A stretch of DNA of 54,905 bases from Candidatus Intestinimonas stercoravium (GTDB taxonomy: Bacteria > Bacillota > Clostridia > Oscillospirales > Oscillospiraceae), in NCBI GenBank assembly GCA_019117605.1, contig DWZK01000090.1, positions 1 through 54,905 of the forward strand, written 5' to 3'. Numbering within the stretch: the stretch's first letter is position 1; each line of letters starts with the position of its first letter. The notes under the pieces were generated by a model. The model ran no database searches. It saw nothing but the letters and a program-made list of their open reading frames with translations, and had not been told where the DNA came from. The position numbers were made by a program, and so were the translations under genes. Positions 6,595 to 15,087 of the stretch are shown one piece after another.

Positions 6595-9500
6595 TCAGCC
6601 TTCCAGAGCCAGATAGCGGCTCAGGATGGTGGCCAGCTCCGCACGGCTGCTCTGGCCGGCGGGGGCCAGCAGGCCGCCGTCCCGGCCCTGGATCAGGCCG
6701 GCTCCCACGGCCCAGGACATGGCATCCCGGGCATAGGCGCTCACCTGGCCCTCGTCAGGATAGGCATCCAGTGCGCTGCCGCCGGCGGTGCTGCCGCCCA
6801 TATGGGACTGGTAGCGGTAGAGCATGGCCGCCAGCTGCTCCCGGGTCACGGGGTCATTGGGGGCGAAGATGCCGGTGTCATAGCCGGTGACCACGCCCGC
6901 CTGGCTGGCCCAGCCCACCGCCTGGGCGTACCAGCTGCCGCTCTCCACGTCGGGGAAGGCGGAGCCGCCGGTATAAGTCTCGCCGGACATGCGGTAGAGC
7001 ACCGTGGCCACCATGGCCCGGCTCACCGTCATATCGGGGGCGAAGAGCCCGCCGGACACGCCCTGCATCAGGCCGTTGGCGACGACATTCTGGACTGCGC
7101 CGGCGTACCATGCGCCCGCGGGCACATCTGTGAACACGGTGGGAGCCAGAGGCGTCTCACCCTCGCCGATCTCAGTGCCGCCGCCCTGGCCGGAAGAGCC
7201 GCTCTGCCCCGGCGCGGTCACCACGGTGGAGCTGTTCTCCGGGTCGTGGTCCTCATCGGTCTCCGGGGGCTCGGGCGTGGGCTCGTCGGGCTCCTCAGGC
7301 GCTTCGGTGCATACGATGTCCGCCCGGTCCCGGATGCGGATGCGGGGCGCAGGGCCGTCGAAGGTATCGTCATAGGAGGCCAGACCGGTGGCGGTGATGG
7401 CGCAGCCTACCTCCAGCCCCTCCACGTCCTGATCGGTGGTGATGTAGCCGTCGATGAACACCCGGCCCACATCGCCGTTCTCGTCCCTGACCATGATGGT
7501 CTGGACCAGGCCGTTCTCCTCCTGGAAGGAGGTCACGGTGCCCTCCAGCGTTACCAGACTGCCCAGGACAGAGCCGTCGTTGAGCTGGGCCGCAGTGATG
7601 GCCTTGGGGGCGGGAGCGGCGCCCTCGCCGACCTTCTCGATGCTGTCCACGGCGATCTGCCGCTCGCCCTGGTAGGAGGAGGTGGTGCCGGTGATCCGAA
7701 CGATGTCGCCGATCTTGAAGTCTCCCGCCACAGGGAAGGCGTTGACGCCGGCGGTGTCGTCCTGGACGTAGATGCAGTCGAAGAAGGCGGTGTCTCTGTC
7801 ATAGCCGGAGGCGTTGGAGGTGACCACGCCCTCGATGGTGTAGCGGACGCCCTCTTCCGGCTCCGCCTGCACGTCGGCGATGTGGCTGACGGTGACAGGA
7901 TTGAGGTATTCCACCAGGTTCTCGCAGATATCATAGTTGGAGTAGTTCTTTTCCGCTCCGGAGTCCTCTACCGTGGCCTGGACCTCGAAGTTGGACATGA
8001 AGGCAGCGCCGGCGACGATGATGAGGCCCTGATCCTCCACCTGCTCGGTGGCCAGGACCATCAGGCGGTCGTCCCCTTCGGACACGGGATATTCAGGGAT
8101 ATCTCCGCCCAGGCCGTCGTGGTCGTTGTCGCTGGAGTAGGTGGAGTCGTGGCCGTAGACCACCGGCGTGACTGTCGCGGGCAAGACGCTGGTGGGCGTA
8201 CCGCTCTCATCCACCGCATAGACGGTAGAACCGCCGTAGTTGCTGTAGAGCTGGGAGTACATGTTGTTGTCGGGGTTCTCAGGGTCGAACTCCACGCCGT
8301 CCATCAAGAAGCTGTCGAAGTTATAGGTGGACAGGTAGAGCCTGCGGTTGGAGTCCCCGCCGTTGCGCTCGTCATCAGAAGCCGTGTCATCGCCCAGGCG
8401 CAGCGAGGAGCCCAGCGCCTCCAGGAGCTGGTTCTGGGTGGCGGCCATGTGCAGGATGGTGGGGTCATCCTGGATGACGCTGTAGTTCTCATAGACGTCG
8501 CCCCAGCCGGACACCACGACCGTGCCGCCGGCAGCGTTGAAGGCCGCCAGGGCGTCCAGCTCCTCCTGGGAGTAGGTCCGCGGGTCGCTCTGGGCCTCCG
8601 CCAGCCGCCGGGAGGGAGCGGTGAGGATGATGGCCTTATACTTCCCGTCCGCATTCTCGCAGGCGGCGATCAGATCGCCGCTGGTCTCCAGCTCCACGGT
8701 GCGCACCAGATGACCGGCCGCCAGGTTGCCGAAGTTGCCCATGGAGTCCTTATAGTTGCCGTTGACATACTCGTTATAGTGGGAGGCGTCGATGCCGATA
8801 TACACCAGCTTCTCCGCGTCCAGCACGTCCAGGGTCACGTCCATGCTGTAGGTGTACTGGGTCCCGCCCTGGGTCATCGCCACTGTGACGGTGATGGTGG
8901 TGAGCCGGGCCTGGGTCGGGGTGTAAGTCCACTCCACTGCCAGCGTGCCGCCGGAGGCGTCCACGGTGTAGCCGGTGGTGTCGGTATACAGGGTCTCGCC
9001 TCCGCTGGTGTAGGTGATGGAGTCCACCGCGGCCGCTTCCGTCTCGCTGTTGAAGAGGTTGGTGGTGATGGTCACCGGCTCATCCGTGACGGGATTCTCG
9101 GTGCCGCACTCCACGGAGGAGATGCCCAGCTTCAGGGTCTCGCCCACCCAGACGGGAGCGGTGACGGCCAGGTCGCCGTCGCCCTGGGTGACCCGGATGA
9201 AGTAGTAGCTGTAGTCGGCGGGGATGGTGCAGGTGAGCTCGCCGGAGGCCAGCTCCTCCGGGTCGTCCCAGGTGTGGGCCACCGCGCCGGAGTTCACCAC
9301 CACCTCCACGCGGGTGATGGAGTCGGCGGCGTCGGGGTCGTAGACCGAGACGGCGATCTCCGCGGCCTCTACGCTGTCGTCATCAATGATGGAACCCAGC
9401 ATCTGACCGTTGAGGCTGTACTGGATCTCCAGGTTCTTGTCCTCGGTGGCGTAGATGCGGCGGTCCCGGATGGCCTGATAGATGCCCTCCTCGGAGAAAT

Positions 9501-12500
9501 CGTCGGTAAGGATGACGTCACGGGCGTCGTTGGCGTTGCCCCACTTGCCCTTGTGGTTGTCCTGGTTGTTGGTGGGGCCCACATGCCAGCCCTTGTCCAG
9601 AGCCATGATGTACTGCTCATAGCTGGGATAGTAGCCGCCCGCGCCGATGGCGCCCTCGCCGTTGCCCACTTCCACCAGCTGGATGCGGGTGTCGATGACG
9701 GGGTCCCAGTAGGCGAAGTCGACGAAGTTGCCGAAGGTGGTGCCGGGGTGGTTGAACTGGTTGATGGAGTTCACGCCCTCGGCCTGGCTGAGCAGGGAGT
9801 AATAGGCCTTCAGCCCGGCGTCCGACGTCTTGCTGTTGAGGGTGTCGTTGTTGCGGGAGACCAGGCCCTCGGTGTTGAAGGTGTTGATGTGGCCGGGGCC
9901 GCCGGACCAGGTCATCTCGAAGCCGGCCAGGGCCACCAGTTCCCCGGCGTGCTCGTCGTTGAAGCCGGCCACCGCGCCCTTGTACTCCTCCCAGGTGGCC
10001 AGGCTCTCCCCGGTCATCTGGCTCTTGTCATAGAGGGCCTGCTCCGGGTTGGAGGAGCTGGTGCTGTCAAAGTAGTTGGAGTGGTCGGTGAAGGCCACGA
10101 AGTCCACGTTTGCGCTCTCGGGCAGTCCGGCCACATAGTCCAGGGCGGACTCCAGGGAGCCGGAGCCGTCAGAGTAGGTGGTGTGAGAGTGGAGCTGCCC
10201 GAAGTAGAGCTGATAGGCCGCCTCGCCCACAGTGAAGCTCCAGGTGCGGGAGGCGCTCTTGCCGCCCGTCCGGGTGACGGTGACGGCGGCGGTATAGCGG
10301 CCGTCTGCCAGATCGGCGGCGGGGGTATAGGAGGCGGTGTTCCCCTCGATGGTCATATCCGCCCCGTCCGCCACCGTCACGCCGCTGCCGGTCAGGGTCA
10401 GCTTGGCTGCGGGGGACTCTCCCGCGTTGGCAAAGGTGACCGAGATCACGGGCCGCTTATCCTCGCCGGTCTCTGCCCCGGCGTCGGGGGACACGGCGGT
10501 GATCACAGGCTCGTCCTTCACGGTGAGGATGGCCGTGCCGAGGAAGGCCGCTCCCTTGCTGTCCGTGCCGGAGACCGCCAACTCCAGGGTCCCCTCCGTC
10601 AGGGCGGAGCCGGGGATGGTAAAGGACCAGACCCCGTTCTCCAGCACAGGCTGGACCGTGGTCCCGCCGTACTGGGCGGAGACGGTCTGGACGCCGAACA
10701 CCGCGTCCACGGTAAAGGTGACGGTGTAGTCGGTCCCCACGAAGGCGTCGGTGAGGACGCCGAAGGTCACGGTGGGCACGTTGACCACACCCTCGGTGAC
10801 GTTCACGCCCTCCGCCAGGGGGCAGAACAGGAAGGTGTAGATATCATAGTCGGTGACATTGTACATGCTGTAGGTCTTGAAAGACCCGCCGTAGTACTCC
10901 AGGTACTGGGAATAGCGGCCGTTGAACTTTGCGGTGCGGCTCTCCAGGCTGTAGCCGGAGCCCAGCACGGCCAGGGTCCAGTCGGCGTCCTCGGAGGCCT
11001 CCTGGCTGTAGAAGGCGTTGTTGCCGGTGCCGTTGGAGCACAGGTATCCGTAGCTCTCGTTATGGAAGCGGTAGTACTCCCCATTGTGCTCCACGGTGAA
11101 CACCGCCGCGCCGTTGCCGGGGACAGCCGCGCCGTCTGCAAGCTCGGTGGGAGCGTTCTCAATGGAGGGGCTCTCCGCATTGTCGTCCTGGCCCGCCAGC
11201 ACGCCCTGGGCGGACAGGTTGTAGAGCACGACCTGGTCCCCCTCCTCGGGGAGGTCCCCGCCGGGCTCCGGGATGTCGCCGGTGACCTTGTAGAAGGCCA
11301 GGGCGAACATGTCCTCGCTGCCTGCGCTGATATTATAGTACGCGCTCCAGTTGTCTTTGGAGTCATACCACTCCATGTAGGCATCCCGGACGGTATTGCG
11401 GACGTACCACAGGCCGTCCTCCGCCTCTACCAGCTCCCACTTGTCGTTCTTCTCGTCAAGCGGCATACTGGTGAATTCGTCCCCCATGCTGATCTTCTGC
11501 CCGTCATAGGAGAACGACCAGGTCCCGTCACCGTTGTCGGTGACCGTCCACACATCGGAGGCGCTGTACCCGCTCAGGGTGCCGTCGCTGCCTACGGTCA
11601 CGTCGGTGCCGTTGTTGTAGTGGCCGGTATAGGTGGCCGACAGGGCCTTCCCGTAGGCCGGGTTATAGATGACCACTTCCTCCCCGTCCGCGATGGGGGC
11701 GTCCGGGTCGGAGGGGCCGGGGTCCTCTCCCTCTGCCTTGTAGAAAGCCAGGGCGAACATGTCCTCGCTGCCCGCGCTGATATTATAGTACGCGCTCCAG
11801 TTGTCTTTGGAGTCATACCACTCCATGTAGGCATCCCGGACGGTATTGCGGACATACCACAGGCCGTCCTCCGCCTCCACCAGCTCCCACTTGTCGTTTT
11901 TCCCGTCAAGCGGCATACTGGTGTGGCTGTCCCCCATGCCGATCTTCTGCCCATCATAGGAGAACGACCAGGTCCCGTCACCGTTGTCGATGACCGTCCA
12001 CACGTCAGAGGCGCTGTACCCGGTCAGGGTGCCGTCGCTGCCTACGGTCACATCGGTGCCGTTGTTGTAGTAGCCGTTATAGGTGGCCGACAGGGCCTTC
12101 CCGTAGGCGGGGTTATAGATGACCACTTCCTCCCCGTCTGCGATGGGGGCGTCCGGGTCGGAGGGGCCGGGCTCTTCCGTGCCGCCGCCCTCTAGCTTGT
12201 AGAGGGTGAAGTCGCAGGGGTAGCCGCCAGGCTGGCCGGCGATCGTACTGTCTTTATACGCACGGAATTTGTTCTCGGAGCTCTTATTGCTGGCCAGGGT
12301 CACCGTGTCCTCTCCCACGCCGTGGAACTGGAACGTCCCGTCGGCGAAGGTCACGTCCCAGACGTAGTCCCCCTTCGAAATGCCGTTCGCATTGCCGCCC
12401 TTGGGGGCCACCGTGACGCCGTTGGCGTCGGTGAGCACGGCGGTCTCGCCGTCCACCGTGATATCCCACACGATGCCGGAGGCGGGATCGGTGAGGGTAT

Positions 12501-12732
12501 CCGCGCTGGTATCCACCTCCGCGGCGGGGAGCCAGGTGCCGCTCAGCGCCTCCACCGCATAGTCGTCCACCGTCATCACATACTTGCCAGTGGTGAATTC
12601 CGCCTGTTCTGTGATCTTCTCAAAAGTTCCCGTGCCCTCCGCGGCAAAAGCCCCGGCAGGCAGGGCGCTGAAAGCCATGGAAATGGACATCAGCGCCGCC
12701 AGCGCTTTTCGTTGCCATCGTGTTTTCGTCAT
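6595..12732 (-). CDS. Secreted PHP-domain metallohydrolase (CehA/McbA type) with C-terminal SLH anchor
   Basis: The 2,045-aa protein has a classical signal peptide with predicted cleavage after Ala30 (AGAFA-AE). In order: an N-terminal beta domain; two nearly identical 150-aa repeats (about 180-480) beginning near GEEVVIYNPAYGKAL; a third diverged relative; Ig-like segments; and a PHP phosphoesterase domain at about 840-1130. The metal ligands of the PHP domain are visible as GQLHSHTTYSDG, VAFTDHSN, NQFNHPG and NNQDNH. After it come further Ig-like parts, a Rossmann-like segment (about 1290-1400), a pair of OB-like domains (about 1650-1800), an acidic Pro/Glu linker and three SLH repeats at about 1860-2045. 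The protein is therefore exported and held on the cell wall. PHP domains cleave phosphoesters; the presence of OB-like domains suggests a nucleic-acid or phosphodiester substrate, which is inference. Confidence 0.85.
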   Translation of the reverse strand: MTKTRWQRKALAALMSISMAFSALPAGAFAAEGTGTFEKITEQAEFTTGKYVMTVDDYAVEALSGTWLPAAEVDTSADTLTDPASGIVWDITVDGETAVLTDANGVTVAPKGGNANGISKGDYVWDVTFADGTFQFHGVGEDTVTLASNKSSENKFRAYKDSTIAGQPGGYPCDFTLYKLEGGGTEEPGPSDPDAPIADGEEVVIYNPAYGKALSATYNGYYNNGTDVTVGSDGTLTGYSASDVWTVIDNGDGTWSFSYDGQKIGMGDSHTSMPLDGKNDKWELVEAEDGLWYVRNTVRDAYMEWYDSKDNWSAYYNISAGSEDMFALAFYKAEGEDPGPSDPDAPIADGEEVVIYNPAYGKALSATYTGHYNNGTDVTVGSDGTLSGYSASDVWTVTDNGDGTWSFSYDGQKISMGDEFTSMPLDEKNDKWELVEAEDGLWYVRNTVRDAYMEWYDSKDNWSAYYNISAGSEDMFALAFYKVTGDIPEPGGDLPEEGDQVVLYNLSAQGVLAGQDDNAESPSIENAPTELADGAAVPGNGAAVFTVEHNGEYYRFHNESYGYLCSNGTGNNAFYSQEASEDADWTLAVLGSGYSLESRTAKFNGRYSQYLEYYGGSFKTYSMYNVTDYDIYTFLFCPLAEGVNVTEGVVNVPTVTFGVLTDAFVGTDYTVTFTVDAVFGVQTVSAQYGGTTVQPVLENGVWSFTIPGSALTEGTLELAVSGTDSKGAAFLGTAILTVKDEPVITAVSPDAGAETGEDKRPVISVTFANAGESPAAKLTLTGSGVTVADGADMTIEGNTASYTPAADLADGRYTAAVTVTRTGGKSASRTWSFTVGEAAYQLYFGQLHSHTTYSDGSGSLESALDYVAGLPESANVDFVAFTDHSNYFDSTSSSNPEQALYDKSQMTGESLATWEEYKGAVAGFNDEHAGELVALAGFEMTWSGGPGHINTFNTEGLVSRNNDTLNSKTSDAGLKAYYSLLSQAEGVNSINQFNHPGTTFGNFVDFAYWDPVIDTRIQLVEVGNGEGAIGAGGYYPSYEQYIMALDKGWHVGPTNNQDNHKGKWGNANDARDVILTDDFSEEGIYQAIRDRRIYATEDKNLEIQYSLNGQMLGSIIDDDSVEAAEIAVSVYDPDAADSITRVEVVVNSGAVAHTWDDPEELASGELTCTIPADYSYYFIRVTQGDGDLAVTAPVWVGETLKLGISSVECGTENPVTDEPVTITTNLFNSETEAAAVDSITYTSGGETLYTDTTGYTVDASGGTLAVEWTYTPTQARLTTITVTVAMTQGGTQYTYSMDVTLDVLDAEKLVYIGIDASHYNEYVNGNYKDSMGNFGNLAAGHLVRTVELETSGDLIAACENADGKYKAIILTAPSRRLAEAQSDPRTYSQEELDALAAFNAAGGTVVVSGWGDVYENYSVIQDDPTILHMAATQNQLLEALGSSLRLGDDTASDDERNGGDSNRRLYLSTYNFDSFLMDGVEFDPENPDNNMYSQLYSNYGGSTVYAVDESGTPTSVLPATVTPVVYGHDSTYSSDNDHDGLGGDIPEYPVSEGDDRLMVLATEQVEDQGLIIVAGAAFMSNFEVQATVEDSGAEKNYSNYDICENLVEYLNPVTVSHIADVQAEPEEGVRYTIEGVVTSNASGYDRDTAFFDCIYVQDDTAGVNAFPVAGDFKIGDIVRITGTTSSYQGERQIAVDSIEKVGEGAAPAPKAITAAQLNDGSVLGSLVTLEGTVTSFQEENGLVQTIMVRDENGDVGRVFIDGYITTDQDVEGLEVGCAITATGLASYDDTFDGPAPRIRIRDRADIVCTEAPEEPDEPTPEPPETDEDHDPENSSTVVTAPGQSGSSGQGGGTEIGEGETPLAPTVFTDVPAGAWYAGAVQNVVANGLMQGVSGGLFAPDMTVSRAMVATVLYRMSGETYTGGSAFPDVESGSWYAQAVGWASQAGVVTGYDTGIFAPNDPVTREQLAAMLYRYQSHMGGSTAGGSALDAYPDEGQVSAYARDAMSWAVGAGLIQGRDGGLLAPAGQSSRAELATILSRYLALEG
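11287..12186. repeat. Tandem 450-bp coding duplication
   Basis: Two adjacent 450-bp units (about 11287-11736 and 11737-12186) inside the surface-protein gene are almost identical at the DNA level, for example around the shared GGCCGACAGGGCCTTCCCGT. They encode the two 150-aa repeats that end in SEDMFALAFYK. The identity, including silent positions, implies recent duplication or gene conversion. The number of copies is likely to vary between strains. Confidence 0.85.
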
Positions 12733-12852
12733 TTAAAGACCATCCTTCCTCACAGACGATAGCCGCGGCTCTCTCACGAGCCGGGCCGTTTTCCTCTCGC
12801 AGGGGCACACATCCCCTCCTTTTGTCATAAAGATACGTGCGGACCTAAATTT

Positions 12853-12881
12853 ATTGTAGCGAATTTTCGGGTCACATGCAA
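12853..12881 (-). promoter_or_regulatory. Promoter of the PHP/SLH surface-protein gene
   Basis: On the minus strand TTGCAT (12876-12881), 17-bp spacer, TACAAT (12853-12858). The predicted transcript has a leader of about 115 bases that contains a GC-rich hairpin around GCTCGTGAGAGAGCCG before the ATG at 12732. I do not recognise a riboswitch in the leader. The rest of the 12733-13023 interval holds no supported gene. Confidence 0.65.
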
Positions 12882-13023
12882 CCTGGGCTCTGCGGTTTAT
12901 CTAATGCTTCTTGTAACGTGAATGTAAAATTCAGATGAAATGCCGGATAGATATGTGATCGTTCCAGGATGGCCAGGGGGCGCCGCCCTTTCCCTCCGAC
13001 AGATCCGAACGAGAGATGTGAAA

Positions 13024-13052
13024 CGCGCCTCAGAGCATGGCTCTGAGGCGCG
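13024..13052 (-). terminator. Terminator of the smc-rsfS operon
   Basis: CGCGCCTCAGAGC, loop of three, GCTCTGAGGCGCG: a perfect 13-bp stem that begins 9 bases past the rsfS stop on the minus strand, followed by TTTCACATCTC. Confidence 0.8.
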
Positions 13053-13061
13053 CCGTATCTT

Positions 13062-13439
13062 TTATCCTTCTCCCTGGGGACCATTCGGGGTGAGGACCTC
13101 CCGCAGGTCCAGCTCCGGAGCGTCCTTCCAGAGGCGCTCCAGGTCGTAAAACTCCCGGGCCTCCTCCATGAACAGATGGACCACCACCGAGGAGAAGTCC
13201 AGCAGCACCCAGGTGCCGCCCCGGTGCCCCTCCACATGGTGGGGCAGCTCTCCGGCCTCCTTCATGACCTTCTCGCACTCGTCCGCCAAGGCCTTGACCT
13301 GGGTGGTGGACGTGGCGGTACAGATCACGAAATAGTCCGCCAGCGTGGTGAGCGGGCCGGTCTCCAGGACCTTGATATCCAGGCCCTTCTTGCTGTCCAG
13401 CGCCTTTGCGATCGTCAGCGCCATCTCTCTAGGCGTCAT
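13062..13439 (-). CDS. rsfS: Ribosome silencing factor RsfS
   Basis: The 125-aa protein is a full-length DUF143/RsfS protein, with ADYFVICTATSTTQVKALAD near residues 34-53 and the HHVEGHRGGTWVLLDF stretch that carries the conserved Glu-Gly and Trp-Leu-Asp. RsfS binds ribosomal protein L14 (uL14) and blocks subunit joining when nutrients are short. The start ATG has GGAGG at correct spacing. The gene follows the LCP gene by 22 bases, and rsfS with nadD and yqeK is a recurrent Firmicute neighbourhood. It is the last gene of the operon, directly before a strong terminator. Confidence 0.95.
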   Translation of the reverse strand: MTPREMALTIAKALDSKKGLDIKVLETGPLTTLADYFVICTATSTTQVKALADECEKVMKEAGELPHHVEGHRGGTWVLLDFSSVVVHLFMEEAREFYDLERLWKDAPELDLREVLTPNGPQGEG

Positions 13440-13461
13440 GTAAAGCCTCCTTCATGTGTCG

Positions 13462-15087
13462 TCAAAAGATAGGGATGCCCTCCGGCGGGGCCTCTGTCTC
13501 CCCTCCGTCCGTCTCCGGGGCGGTGCTCTCTGTCTCCGCCGGCGGCGTGGTCTCTGTCGCCTCTCCAGGCTCTTCCGAAGCGGGCGCTCCCCCCTCCGGT
13601 GTCTCCGAAACAGGTGTCTCGCTCTCTGCGGCCCCCGCCTCACCGGTGGTCTCAGTCTCCGCGGGCTCCTCTGTCCCGGCCTCTCCCGGCTCGGTCTCAG
13701 AGGGCGCGAAGGGTGCGCTCTCCTCGGGGGGATGGCTGTCCTCGGGCATGTCCGCGCCGGGCGAACTGCTCTCGGGAGGGGCCGACTCGCCCACAGGGCC
13801 TTCGGTCTCGCCGGGCGTCTCGGTGCTCTCCGGGGCCCCCGTCTCCTCCGGCGTCTCGCTCTCCTCCGGCTCGGGCGCGGTCTGGTGCGCGATCCAGGCG
13901 GAGTTGTGCCGGGTGTCCTCCAGTGTCCCCGTGCTGGAGCCGATGGTGCCGTCAGAGTTCACATACATGATATCCAATTCATTGGAGTCCAGGTCGTCCA
14001 CATAGGGGTTGAAGCACTGGTTGACCAGATCCACCAGCTCATCGGTATTGGGCACCACATAGGACTGCATATTGCCGTAGCCCCGGCTCCATACCGCCTT
14101 GTTGGTACAGGGCATGGTATAGAAGCAGACATTGTCCATGCTCAGCGTGGACCCGTCCTCCTCGTTCCCCAGCAGTGCCTGCTGGGCGAACCAGAGGAGA
14201 TTCGGGATGGTGAGATTGGTGGTCACGTTATCGGTGAACACCTGGGCCAGCTCCCGGATACGGGTGATATTGGTGATCTGGAGACACTGCTCCATAAGGG
14301 CCTTCAAGAAGCCCTGCTGAGTCTCGATGCGGCCCAGGTCGCCGTTGACATAGCCGTTGGGGCCGTCCCGGAACCGGACCACCTGCATGGCCTTGTCCCC
14401 ATCCAGCTTCTGATAGCCCTTGTCCACATCGATCAGCAAGTCCTGGGTGGGATCCCAGTAGTACATGTCCCGGGGCACATCGTACCACACACCGCCGATG
14501 GCGTCTACCAGCTCGCCCACGGCCTTCCACTCCACCACTACCTGGAAGTCGGGCACGAAGCCCACCAGCTGGCTGATCTCCCGGTCCAGGGCCTCGATGC
14601 CCTCGTCCCCGCCGCCGTACATGTTGTACACGGAGTTGATCCGCTTGATGTCCCAGGAGACGTTGACCATGGTGTCCCGGGGGATGCTCATCACGTTGAC
14701 CTCCTGGGCGGCCACGTCATAGGCCGCCAACAGGATGGTGTCGGTGTTGCCGCCTCCACCGGTGTCCCGGCCGATGACCAGGAAGGTGTAGAAATCATCC
14801 TTCCGCCCGCTGGCGTGGACCCCTGGGTCCTCCGTGTCCAGCTCTTCCGCGCCCTCTCCGCTGTTCACCGGCGCGTTGGGGCGGGCGGGGGTCTCCACCG
14901 TGGGCCGGACGAAGAGCAGCCGGGAGGCCGCGAAGACCACCACGACCAGCAGCGCCATCACCGTCACCAGCGCATAGACCACCCGGAGGATCTTCTGCCG
15001 CCGGGTGAGCTGCTTTTTGGGCTTGGGCGGCTTGGCGTCTCTTTTCAGGAGGCGGGCTCCGCCTGTCTTTGGTTTCTTTGGATCCAT
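13462..15087 (-). CDS. LytR-CpsA-Psr (LCP) family cell-wall glycopolymer transferase
   Basis: The 541-aa membrane protein has a basic cytoplasmic start (KRDAKPPKPKKQLTRRQK), one membrane span at about 33-60 and an extracellular LCP domain at about 98-330. Visible family motifs are FLVIGRDTG, the SIPRDTMV box with a catalytic-site Arg, RFRD and GDLGRIETQQ. LCP enzymes transfer undecaprenyl-linked polymers such as teichoic acid or capsule onto peptidoglycan. After about residue 380 a 160-residue tail of Glu, Pro, Ser, Thr and Gly follows, low in complexity and probably spanning the wall. The start ATG overlaps the stop of nadD-yqeK (ATGA), so translation is coupled. The acceptor polymer is unknown. 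Confidence 0.9.
   Translation of the reverse strand: MDPKKPKTGGARLLKRDAKPPKPKKQLTRRQKILRVVYALVTVMALLVVVVFAASRLLFVRPTVETPARPNAPVNSGEGAEELDTEDPGVHASGRKDDFYTFLVIGRDTGGGGNTDTILLAAYDVAAQEVNVMSIPRDTMVNVSWDIKRINSVYNMYGGGDEGIEALDREISQLVGFVPDFQVVVEWKAVGELVDAIGGVWYDVPRDMYYWDPTQDLLIDVDKGYQKLDGDKAMQVVRFRDGPNGYVNGDLGRIETQQGFLKALMEQCLQITNITRIRELAQVFTDNVTTNLTIPNLLWFAQQALLGNEEDGSTLSMDNVCFYTMPCTNKAVWSRGYGNMQSYVVPNTDELVDLVNQCFNPYVDDLDSNELDIMYVNSDGTIGSSTGTLEDTRHNSAWIAHQTAPEPEESETPEETGAPESTETPGETEGPVGESAPPESSSPGADMPEDSHPPEESAPFAPSETEPGEAGTEEPAETETTGEAGAAESETPVSETPEGGAPASEEPGEATETTPPAETESTAPETDGGETEAPPEGIPIF

Noticed and set aside
11287-12186. Insertion sequence or CRISPR explanation of the 450-bp repeats
   Set aside because: The repeats are in frame and encode a beta-rich protein repeat, without terminal inverted repeats, transposase or spacers.
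6802-12195. 1,797-aa plus-strand ORF
   Set aside because: It is a shadow of the PHP/SLH surface-protein gene. Its composition (Gly, Val, His, Asp repeats) is that of a GC-rich antisense frame, and it has no domain or ribosome-binding site.
12733-12850. Riboswitch in the leader of the PHP/SLH gene
   Set aside because: The leader has a hairpin but I could not match any known riboswitch core, such as cyclic di-GMP or cobalamin elements.
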